A model generated the notes under the pieces. The model saw only the letters and a program-made list of their open reading frames with translations, made no database searches and had not been told where the DNA came from. DNA of 11,636 nt from Chthoniobacter flavus. Lineage in GTDB: Bacteria > Verrucomicrobiota > Verrucomicrobiia > Chthoniobacterales > DYNR01. The position numbers were made by a program, and so were the translations under genes. Where the stretch lies: assembly GCA_020720945.1 (NCBI GenBank), contig DYNR01000054.1, positions 1-11,636 on the forward strand. The letters run 5' to 3'. Of the stretch, positions 1 through 6,049 are shown piece after piece (position 1 is the first letter of the stretch; each line of letters begins with the position of its first letter).

Positions 1-29
1 TGAAAAAATAAAAAAACCGATTTTTTTTT
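1..29. other. A-tract/T-tract segment at the window edge
   Basis: Two A-runs (3-8 and 10-16) are followed by CCGA and a run of nine T (21-29). The A7 and T7 parts can pair around a four-base loop, but an A/T-only stem is weak. It could be the tail of a terminator for a gene left of the window, or intrinsically bent DNA in front of the regulator. The first three bases are TGA and might be a stop codon of an unseen gene, which cannot be judged from here. Confidence 0.25.
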
Positions 30-75
30 GAACGCCGGAACCTCTGAGGCGTCTAACATCACGGTTAAGGCAGAG

Positions 76-138
76 ATTCGGGTCACGCCAGCACAGTTTT
101 TTCATTTGTTTTCTGTTCTGGGATTTCGTGACCCGAAT
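76..138. repeat. Long inverted repeat, foldable into an extended hairpin
   Basis: ATTCGGGTCACG at 76-87 and CGTGACCCGAAT at 127-138 are perfect 12-bp reverse complements. Inside them, 89-96 (CAGCACAG) and 113-120 (CTGTTCTG) pair at 7 of 8 positions, leaving a T-rich 16-nt apical loop (97-112) and a small internal bulge (88 against 121-126). The whole 63-nt element can thus form about 19 pairs. It ends about 106 bp before the regulator's ATG. Only a short T-run (142-145) follows, so it is a poor intrinsic terminator. It may be a protein-binding dyad, a structured RNA end from an upstream unit, or a dispersed palindromic repeat. The pairing is seen; the role is unknown. Confidence 0.6.
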
Positions 139-169
139 TGCTTTTCCGCCCCTCCCCTGCCAACAAATC

Positions 170-187
170 GTGTCGGATTGTGTCGGA
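170..187 (+). promoter_or_regulatory. Tandem direct repeat, possible OmpR-family operator
   Basis: GTGTCGGA occurs at 170-177 and again at 180-187, a period of 10 bp, about one helical turn. OmpR/PhoB-family regulators bind head-to-tail as dimers to direct repeats with a 10-11 bp period, and such repeats often lie just upstream of or over the -35 region. Here the repeat ends 4 bp before a candidate -35 and about 57 bp before the ATG of an OmpR/PhoB-family regulator, so autoregulation is a reasonable inference. The half-site differs from the E. coli pho box. Confidence 0.35.
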
Positions 188-191
188 ATCG

Positions 192-219
192 TTGCAAAGT
201 TCCTCTTGCCCACTTTATC
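192..219 (+). promoter_or_regulatory. Weak candidate sigma-70-type promoter for the two-component pair
   Basis: TTGCAA (192-197, 4 of 6 to consensus) and TTTATC (214-219, 3 of 6) are 16 bp apart. Transcription would start near 225-227 and leave a leader of about 20 nt before the ATG at 245. The match is poor, as expected if the promoter needs an activator bound to the direct repeat just upstream. A chance match cannot be excluded. Confidence 0.25.
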
Positions 220-244
220 CAAAACAAGCTAAACGGGTTACGCA

Positions 245-934
245 ATGCAACCAACCGTCCTGATCATCGAAGACGAACCCGATGTGGTCGATCTCTTGCG
301 GCACCGCTTGGCAAAAGCAAACTTTCGCATCCTTGTTGCCGGCGACGGTGCAACCGGCCTTGAAATAGCCCGGAGCAACCGCCCGGATGTCATTGTCCTC
401 GACCTGATGCTCCCAGGCCTCAACGGGCATGAAGTTTGCAGGGTCCTGAAGCAATCGCCCGAGACAAAAAATTTGCCCATCCTGATGCTGACGGCAAAAG
501 GCAGCACGGGCGACCGCGTGAAAGGCCTGGAGCTCGGTGCCGACGACTATGTTTCTAAACCATTTAGCCCCAAAGAGTTGGTATTGAGGGTTCAAGCGCT
601 ACACCGGCGGACGGAAACCGTGGCACAAGTTTCGCTCTCCCAGGTCGGACCTTTCTCGATCGATAAAAATTCCCTCGAAATCCGCATGGACGGGCAACGC
701 CTGGATTTGACGACCACCGAGTTCAAACTCCTTTCGCTCTTGCTCGACCGCCGCGGGCGCACCCTCGACCGAGACACCCTTCTGCAAGTTGTTTGGGGAT
801 ACCAAAACACCATCGACACCCGCACCGTAGATACCCATGTGCGACGGCTCCGCGAAAAACTGGGCGACAACTCCCACCGAATTGAAACCGTGCGGGGCGA
901 AGGCTACCGCTTCACAACCACTCCCGAACCTTGA
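245..934 (+). CDS. PhoB-like response regulator (OmpR family)
   Basis: This 229-residue protein has the usual length and order of OmpR/PhoB regulators. The N-terminal receiver domain (about 4-118) has the acidic pair E9/D10, phospho-acceptor D53 in VLDLMLPG, switch T83 and K105 in SKPF. The C-terminal winged helix (about 130-227) has the family's TEFKLL, RTVDTHVRRLREKLG and VRGEGYRF segments. It should be phosphorylated by the kinase encoded immediately downstream and then bind DNA. The ATG at 245 fits the start of the receiver fold (TVLIIEDE). No clear Shine-Dalgarno sequence precedes it. The stop overlaps the kinase start by 4 nt, so the two are translationally coupled. The family is certain; the PhoB label rests on similarity and pairing, and the signal is unknown. 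Confidence 0.95.
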   Translation: MQPTVLIIEDEPDVVDLLRHRLAKANFRILVAGDGATGLEIARSNRPDVIVLDLMLPGLNGHEVCRVLKQSPETKNLPILMLTAKGSTGDRVKGLELGADDYVSKPFSPKELVLRVQALHRRTETVAQVSLSQVGPFSIDKNSLEIRMDGQRLDLTTTEFKLLSLLLDRRGRTLDRDTLLQVVWGYQNTIDTRTVDTHVRRLREKLGDNSHRIETVRGEGYRFTTTPEP

Positions 935-2292
935 ACTGGATTTTTTGCGCGGCTCTCGCCATCCCCCTCTTCTTCGCTTCTTTTTTCCTTTTCCGCTTGT
1001 GGCAATCCCTTTCTCTCATCAAAAAATCTCTCGCCCGGCTGGCGAAAAAGGACTTCCGCACCGTGATCGTCTCCCAGCCACTCGGTTTTTTTTCTAAAAC
1101 TGCCCAAGACTTACAAACCCTTTCGGAGCTCCTCCAACAACAAGAACAACTCCTTCTCGAAGAAGGCTTTAGCTTAAAAACCATCCTCACCAGCATGGCC
1201 GAAGGCGTCCTCATCGCAGACTCTTCGCTGAAAATCCGCCTCGCCAACGACGCACTCGCCTCCATGCTGGCTCTCGACCGTTCCCCCATCGGACGCAACC
1301 TCCCCGAAGTATTGCTAAATTCAGATTTCCTCCGCGCCGCTTCGGAAACCTTTTCAAAAAATTCCGCCCAAACCGTCGAGTTCGCTCTTCTGCGCGGAAA
1401 CGGCGCAGAAAAATCCGAGCGTTTTTTCGAAGCGTATTCTTCCCCGGTTTCCCCGGTGCCCCACCTCTCCCCGAACGGAACTTCCCCCCTCACCAAAAGT
1501 GCCGTGATCGTCCTCCGCGACATCACCAAACTCAAAAAACTCGAAACCGTCCGCAAAGAGTTTGTCGCCAATGTTTCCCACGAGTTCCGCACCCCTCTTT
1601 CCATCATCGGCGGCTACATAGAAACCTTGCTGGAAGGCGACATGAACGACCCCGCTTCTCTCGCTAAGTTCTTGTCAATCATGCAAAAAAACTGCGAAAG
1701 GCTCAATCTGCTAATCGCTGATTTGCTCGTGATTTCGCAACTCGAACACCAGTCTCTACCCCTCCGATTTTCAAATTTTTCTCTCCAGTCTCTAGCCTCC
1801 CGCATCGTTGAAGACACGGCTCCCTCGATCGCCGGATGCCGCGCTTCCTTCTCCTTTGCCTTCTCTCCCCCCAATATCGAACTCCATGCCGACCTAGACC
1901 GCATGGAACAAGTTTTTCTCAACCTCTTGGGCAACGCCCTACGCTACGGAGGAACTGCGGAATCTCCGCCCGAGATCAAAATCTCGGCATCGCTCCAAGC
2001 AAATTTCGTTGAAATCTGTTTTTCCGACTGCGGGCAAGGCATCCCATACCCAGACCAACCATTCCTTTTCGACCGCTTTTACCGGGTTCACAAAGACCGC
2101 GCCCGCAATGCAGGCGGCACGGGACTCGGATTGTCGATCGTCAAAAATATCGTCTTGGCCCACGGTGGAACCGTCACCCTGCAAAGCACTCCAGGAAAGG
2201 GCAGCAACTTTTTCATCCGCATCCCCCACCAAAAAAGCCCCTCCCAACAGGACACCGTAGCCAGAATTCAGAATCCCGAACCCAGCGTCTAG
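931..2292 (+). CDS. PhoR-like sensor histidine kinase
   Basis: This 453-residue membrane kinase is the partner of the preceding regulator. A single hydrophobic segment (about 3-22) is followed by a short basic linker, a PAS-like domain (about 80-200, ending VLRDITKLKKLE), the HisKA H-box with H217 in VSHEFRTPL, and a HATPase_c domain with N335 (N-box), D366 (DCGQG), a FDRFYR F-box and the glycine-rich GGTGLGLS at 395-402. All catalytic motifs are intact. There is no periplasmic domain, so sensing must be cytoplasmic, membrane-based or through a partner, as in PhoR. The start is TTG at 931, inside the TTGA overlap with the regulator's stop; later starts would remove the membrane segment. The last 20 or so residues are a proline/glutamine-rich tail beyond the usual fold. 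Confidence 0.93.
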   Translation: MNWIFCAALAIPLFFASFFLFRLWQSLSLIKKSLARLAKKDFRTVIVSQPLGFFSKTAQDLQTLSELLQQQEQLLLEEGFSLKTILTSMAEGVLIADSSLKIRLANDALASMLALDRSPIGRNLPEVLLNSDFLRAASETFSKNSAQTVEFALLRGNGAEKSERFFEAYSSPVSPVPHLSPNGTSPLTKSAVIVLRDITKLKKLETVRKEFVANVSHEFRTPLSIIGGYIETLLEGDMNDPASLAKFLSIMQKNCERLNLLIADLLVISQLEHQSLPLRFSNFSLQSLASRIVEDTAPSIAGCRASFSFAFSPPNIELHADLDRMEQVFLNLLGNALRYGGTAESPPEIKISASLQANFVEICFSDCGQGIPYPDQPFLFDRFYRVHKDRARNAGGTGLGLSIVKNIVLAHGGTVTLQSTPGKGSNFFIRIPHQKSPSQQDTVARIQNPEPSV

Positions 2293-2294
2293 TG

Positions 2295-2346
2295 TTCCCT
2301 TTTCTCTTACCCCTTTTCTCTCTTTCTCTTCCCCCTCTCTTCCCCC
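2295..2346 (+). other. Polypyrimidine tract between kinase and polysaccharide genes
   Basis: Within the 107-nt gap, 2295-2346 holds 52 nt with one purine (A2309), including an unbroken 37-nt C/T run (2310-2346). No stem-loop or terminator is visible, so read-through from the kinase gene is possible. Such a tract could bind ribosomal protein S1 in RNA, form triplex DNA, or serve as a Rho-loading region because it is C-rich and G-poor. None of these roles is shown by sequence alone. Confidence 0.6.
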
Positions 2347-2364
2347 ATCCGCAATTCTTCTCTC

Positions 2365-2393
2365 TTGCTTTCTCGCCTCCCCTCCGGTAGCAT
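2365..2393 (+). promoter_or_regulatory. Candidate promoter giving a leaderless transcript of the polysaccharide operon
   Basis: TTGCTT (2365-2370, 3 of 6 to -35) and TAGCAT (2388-2393, 4 of 6 to -10) are 17 bp apart. The A of the ATG at 2400 lies 7 nt past the -10, the usual distance to a transcription start, so the mRNA would begin at or next to its start codon. This fits the lack of a Shine-Dalgarno sequence there. The match is weak and could be chance. Confidence 0.3.
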
Positions 2394-2399
2394 CGCCCC

Positions 2400-3374
2400 A
2401 TGCCCATCCCGCCCAAAACCGTCGCCATCGTCCTGAACTTTCGCACGCCGGATGTCACGATCGACTGCCTCCGGACCTTGGCTCCGGAAGCCGCTGCGAA
2501 CCCTGGATTGAAAGTCGTCCTCATCGACAACGCCTCAGGCGATGACTCCATCCCCCGCATCCGCGCTGCCATCACCGAAAACGGCTGGGATGCCCCGTGG
2601 CTGGAGTTTCGCCCTTTAGAAAAAAATCTCGGCTTCGCCGGCGGAAACAACCTCATTCTCCGCGAGCAAATCTCCTCCGAAAATTCCCCCGACTACCTCC
2701 TGCTTTTGAACAGCGATACCCTGGTCGCCCCCGGCTGTATCTCTTACTGCGAAAAACTCATGGATGCCGACCGCGCAATCGGGGCCATGAGCTGCATGCT
2801 CCGCAACCGCGACGGCAGCGTGCAAAATGTCTGCCGCAAATTCCCCCACCCCCTCCGCGAATCAGTCCGCGCTTTCGGCCTCCCTTGGCTTCTCCCCCCG
2901 CTTTTCCGCTGGGCAGACCTGGAAGATTCCGCATGGGACCGCGAATCCGCCCCCCGCGATGTCGATTGGATCGGTGGCGCTTTTTTCTTCGCCCGCACCT
3001 CCGCTTTGAAAAAAACGGGAGTCATGGACGAAGACTTTTTTTTCTACGGGGAGGACTGCGAGTGGTGCTTCCGCATCTGGAAAAATGGCTGGCGCATCCG
3101 CTTCGACCCAGGCGCGGAAACCGTCCATCTCGGCGGGGCATCTTCGGACTCGACCCGCATCCGCAACCGGCAAAAAGAAATTTACACTTGGCGCGCGCGT
3201 TTCCTCGTTCAAAAAAAGTGCTATGGTGCTCTCTCCGAACGCTTTGTCCGCGCTTGCTACATCTCGATGTTCCTCCTGCGCATCGCGTTCCAAACCCTCA
3301 CGCTCCGCGGAAAATCGGAAAAAGCCGCAGAACTCAAAGACGGCTTGAACATCCTCCTGTCTCCCCTGCTCTAA
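2400..3374 (+). CDS. GT2 family glycosyltransferase (rhamnosyltransferase-like)
   Basis: A 324-residue GT-A fold transferase probably adding a nucleotide-activated sugar, possibly rhamnose, to a lipid-linked glycan on the cytoplasmic face of the membrane. The start of the fold (VAIVLNFRTPD, about 8-18) and VLIDNASGDDS are typical, NLGFAGGNN follows, and NSDT at 104-107 is the DXD-type metal/nucleotide site. The acceptor region is WIGGAFFFARTSAL, then the acidic GEDCEW with E218/D219, and H243 in HLGGAS. This order matches WbbL-like rhamnosyltransferases; donor and acceptor cannot be fixed from sequence. It is the first gene of the tight operon, and its TAA shares one base with the next ATG. 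An eight-T run (3036-3043) lies in the codons just before the GEDCEW motif. No Shine-Dalgarno sequence is seen. Confidence 0.92.
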   Translation: MPIPPKTVAIVLNFRTPDVTIDCLRTLAPEAAANPGLKVVLIDNASGDDSIPRIRAAITENGWDAPWLEFRPLEKNLGFAGGNNLILREQISSENSPDYLLLLNSDTLVAPGCISYCEKLMDADRAIGAMSCMLRNRDGSVQNVCRKFPHPLRESVRAFGLPWLLPPLFRWADLEDSAWDRESAPRDVDWIGGAFFFARTSALKKTGVMDEDFFFYGEDCEWCFRIWKNGWRIRFDPGAETVHLGGASSDSTRIRNRQKEIYTWRARFLVQKKCYGALSERFVRACYISMFLLRIAFQTLTLRGKSEKAAELKDGLNILLSPLL

Positions 3375-4495
3375 TGAAAATCTTGATGGCATTGCCAGGC
3401 CTCCATCGCGTCAACCGCGGTGCGGAAGTCGCCTTCGTCGAAATAGCGGCACGCCTCGCCGCTTCGGGGAAGTTTGATGTCGTGCTCGCGGGCTCCGGCG
3501 AACCGGACTCCTCCAAGCCTTACCGCTTTTTGCACACGCCGATGACCCCCAGGGAACGCTTCGAAAAATTCCCGAAGTTCCCTCCCCTCCGCTCGGAGTT
3601 TCGCTGGGAGGAACTCACCTTCGCGTGGCATCTGCGCAAAACGGTCCGGGAAGAAAAACCCGACCTCACCGTGACTTGCAGCTACCCTTTCGTGAGCTGG
3701 GTCCTCCGCTCGCTGCGCAACGGACAAAACAAAAAAGCCCTCCACATTTTTGTCACCCAAAACGGCGACCACCCCGCCCTCCGCACCAACTCGGAATACA
3801 AACTCTTCCGCTGCGATGGCCTGGTTTGCACGAACCCCATTTTTTTTCAACGCAACCTCGCCTCCTGGGACACCACCCTCATCCCGAATGGCGTGGATAC
3901 CGCCCGTTTTACCCCGCCCCTCTCCCCCGAGGAAAAAATGGAATCCCGCAAAAAAATCGGCATCCCTCTGGACGGCAAAACCGTGGTGATGGCGAGCGCC
4001 CTCATCCCGTCAAAAAATGTCCGCCCCGCACTCGATGCCGTCGCGGCCTTGGACGGTGTTTCCCTCGTGATCGCGGGCGATGGCCCGCTCCGCGATGAAA
4101 TCGATACTGCCGCAAAAAACCTGTTGCCCGGACGCTACTTGCGCATTTCTTTGCCCCCGGAAAAAATGCCGGATTTTTATCGTGCCGGCGATGTCTTTCT
4201 CCACATGAGCCGCGAGGAATCCTTCGGGAATGTCTATATCGAAGCCGCGTCCTGCGGCACTCCCGTCGTCGCCCACGATTACCCGACTTCCCGCTGGATT
4301 CTCGGCGACAACGCTTTGCTGGTCGATACAACCTCCACACCGGCAACCTCCGCCGCCATCCTCTCCGTCTTGAACGGCGAACACCCCTTCCCGGAATCTT
4401 TCCATGACGAGTTTTGCGAATGCTTTTCTTGGGACACCATCGCGGCACACTACGCCCGCTTCTTCCAGGTCATCCTCGCAAAAAACAGCCTATGA
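3374..4495 (+). CDS. GT4 family glycosyltransferase
   Basis: A 373-residue GT-B fold retaining transferase. The N-terminal domain opens with MKILMALPG and carries RGAE (15-18), a variant of the GGAE loop common in GT4. The linker has NPIFF and the PNGVDTARF motif. The C-terminal domain has VIAGDGPLRDEI, MPDFYRAGDVFLHMS and the E-x7-E pair E282/E290 within EESFGNVYIEAASCGTPVVA, which contacts the donor nucleotide-sugar. The reading frame is open far upstream (from about 2597) but that part is the shadow of the previous gene; the start at 3374 overlaps the previous stop by one base (TAATG) and gives the normal GT4 N-terminus. The stop overlaps the next start by 4 nt. Sugar specificity is unknown. 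Confidence 0.92.
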   Translation: MKILMALPGLHRVNRGAEVAFVEIAARLAASGKFDVVLAGSGEPDSSKPYRFLHTPMTPRERFEKFPKFPPLRSEFRWEELTFAWHLRKTVREEKPDLTVTCSYPFVSWVLRSLRNGQNKKALHIFVTQNGDHPALRTNSEYKLFRCDGLVCTNPIFFQRNLASWDTTLIPNGVDTARFTPPLSPEEKMESRKKIGIPLDGKTVVMASALIPSKNVRPALDAVAALDGVSLVIAGDGPLRDEIDTAAKNLLPGRYLRISLPPEKMPDFYRAGDVFLHMSREESFGNVYIEAASCGTPVVAHDYPTSRWILGDNALLVDTTSTPATSAAILSVLNGEHPFPESFHDEFCECFSWDTIAAHYARFFQVILAKNSL

Positions 4496-5532
4496 AAAAT
4501 TCCGCCTCCGACAAAACCGGTTTTGTCGCAATCGGAAGAAACGAGGGCGAACGCCTCAAACAGTGCCTTGCCTCGGTTTGCGCCACGGGTGCCCCCGCCG
4601 TCTATGTCGATTCGGGTTCGACCGACGGAAGCCAAGACTTCGCCCGGTCTCTCGGTGTGGAGGTCCTGACCTTGGACACCTCGGTTCCTTTCACGATGGC
4701 GCGGGCGCGGAACGAAGGATGGAAACTCCTTTTGAAAAAATGGCCGGAAACGGAATGGGTGCACTTCGTTGACGGCGATTGCGCGCTGGCCGAAGGCTGG
4801 GTGGCAAACGCCTCCGCTTTCCTTTTAGCGAACCCTCCCGTTGCGGCGGTTTGCGGGCGGCGGCGCGAACGCTTCCCCGAACGCTCGGTTTTCAACCGCC
4901 TCTGCGAAACCGAATGGAACACTCCGATCGGAGAAACCAAATCCTGCGGCGGCGATTCTCTGATGCGCCGGTCCGCACTGGAAGAAGTCGGTGGTTTCAA
5001 CGAATCGCTCATCGCCGGAGAAGAACCGGAAATGTGCTTGCGCCTCCGTGAAACAGGCTGGAAAATCTGGCGGATCGACCACGATATGACCTTCCACGAT
5101 GCCGCCATCTTGCATTGGAACCAGTGGTGGCGCAGGAACTTACGGGGCGGATACGGTGCGGCGGATGTCGCGGCAAGGACACAAAACCGCAAAGAAATCC
5201 TCTTCGGAAATCAAGTCACCAGCGCCCTCCGTTGGGTTCCCTCCTTCTCCGCTGGCATCTCGCTCTGCGCCCTTCTTTCTATCGCCGGAATCTGGCTTCC
5301 CTTCGCGCTCTTTCCTGCCGCCGTCTTCGGCATCTCGACCGTCGCCGTTTTTTTTCTCCAAGCCCTCCGCATCGCACGCGGTGCCCGTTCTCGCGCCGGA
5401 GGATTTCGCCCCGCCCTGGAATATGGCTTCCTGACCGTCCTGGCAAAGTTCCCCCAATATCTCGGCATCCTCAAATACCATTCGGATAAAAAAAAGAACC
5501 TCCAAGCAAAACTCATCGAATACAAACAATGA
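4492..5532 (+). CDS. GT2 family glycosyltransferase with C-terminal membrane segments
   Basis: A 346-residue GT-A fold transferase. FVAIGRNEGERL and VYVDSGSTDGS form the nucleotide-binding half. DGDC at 94-97 is the DXD metal site, and GEEPEMCLRLRETGW (acidic residues 177, 178 and 180) is the catalytic ED-like region. Unlike the first GT2 it ends with two hydrophobic stretches (about 254-272 and 273-292) and a basic tail, so it is likely anchored in the inner membrane. Several earlier in-frame codons exist, but the ATG at 4492 (ATGA overlap with the previous stop) is the start that begins just ahead of the conserved fold. Near the 3' end lies a phased A_AAA_AAG heptamer (5490-5496). The stop overlaps the acetyltransferase start by 4 nt. 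The substrate is unknown. Confidence 0.92.
   Translation: MKNSASDKTGFVAIGRNEGERLKQCLASVCATGAPAVYVDSGSTDGSQDFARSLGVEVLTLDTSVPFTMARARNEGWKLLLKKWPETEWVHFVDGDCALAEGWVANASAFLLANPPVAAVCGRRRERFPERSVFNRLCETEWNTPIGETKSCGGDSLMRRSALEEVGGFNESLIAGEEPEMCLRLRETGWKIWRIDHDMTFHDAAILHWNQWWRRNLRGGYGAADVAARTQNRKEILFGNQVTSALRWVPSFSAGISLCALLSIAGIWLPFALFPAAVFGISTVAVFFLQALRIARGARSRAGGFRPALEYGFLTVLAKFPQYLGILKYHSDKKKNLQAKLIEYKQ
5490..5496 (+). other. Phased A_AAA_AAG slippery heptamer, possible -1 frameshift site
   Basis: In the GT2 frame the codons are GAT AAA AAA AAG, so bases 5490-5496 read A_AAA_AAG in the phase used by dnaX-type -1 frameshifting. After a -1 slip the frame has no stop from 5496 to 5529 and joins the acetyltransferase frame, which would give a GT2-acetyltransferase fusion. 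I see no obvious upstream Shine-Dalgarno-like stimulator or strong downstream stem. Lysine is AAA-rich here, so such heptamers arise by chance; one at 8209-8215 leads to no fusion. Confidence 0.3.
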
Positions 5533-6035
5533 AACTCCCCGACTTCGACGCCGACCGCGCCCGTTACCCCGTTTCCGCTTTCGTCCGCGAACAATCTCTC
5601 TGGGCCATCGCCGTCTATCGCTTCGGACGCTGGAACGATTCCCGCCCTCCCGGATTTTCCAAAAAACTCTGCGACCGCATCTACTGGTTCCTCTTCCGCA
5701 TCGTGGAAACTCTCACAGGTGTCAGCTTCACCAAAGCGGTCGAAATCGGCCCAGGTCTCCGCATCCACCACTTCGGGAATATCTTCGTCCACTCAAAAGT
5801 TAAAATGGGAGCAAATTGCACTCTGCGCCAAGGGGTTACAATCGGGAACCGCCACGAGGACGGAGGGGTTCCCGTCCTGGAAGACGAGGTCGAAGTCGGT
5901 GCCTACGCACAAATTCTCGGAGACATCCGGATCGGCAAGGGCGCAAAAATCGGTGCCTTGAGCGTCGTCCTCCAAAGCGTGCCTCCCGGCGCTACCGCCG
6001 TCGGAATCCCCGCAAAAATCATCCCTCCAAAATAA
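5529..6035 (+). CDS. Serine O-acetyltransferase-like hexapeptide acetyltransferase
   Basis: A 168-residue left-handed beta-helix (LbH) protein that should use acetyl-CoA. The helical N-terminal part (about 1-64) is much shorter than in CysE. From about 70 the hexapeptide repeats run through EIGPGL, VKMGANC, VEVGAYA, IRIGKGA and IGALSVV, ending in GIPAK. H81 (in IHHFG) and H109 (in NRHED) align with the two active-site histidines of CysE, but the loop between VTIG and RH is about seven residues shorter than in E. coli CysE. Short SAT-like proteins are common in polysaccharide loci, where they may O-acetylate a sugar or supply O-acetylserine. Which applies is open. The start overlaps the previous stop (ATGA); 14 nt separate it from the next gene. 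Confidence 0.88.
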   Translation: MKLPDFDADRARYPVSAFVREQSLWAIAVYRFGRWNDSRPPGFSKKLCDRIYWFLFRIVETLTGVSFTKAVEIGPGLRIHHFGNIFVHSKVKMGANCTLRQGVTIGNRHEDGGVPVLEDEVEVGAYAQILGDIRIGKGAKIGALSVVLQSVPPGATAVGIPAKIIPPK

Positions 6036-6049
6036 GCCTCCCCCTCCCC

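Noticed and set aside
32..52. Small inverted repeat (ACGCC and GGCGT)
   Set aside because: Only five pairs with an 11-nt loop; expected by chance.
76..145. Intrinsic terminator reading of the upstream inverted repeat
   Set aside because: The apical loop is 16 nt, the stem is interrupted, and only four T follow after a gap, so it does not look like a functional Rho-independent terminator.
28..363. Possible small + strand gene in the upstream region starting at TTG
   Set aside because: Its second half overlaps the regulator in another frame and becomes Arg-rich, and its first half crosses the inverted repeat. No homology is recognised.
912..1607. Open frame on the - strand opposite the histidine kinase
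   Set aside because: Arg/Ser-rich translation without a domain; antisense to an intact PAS/HisKA region.
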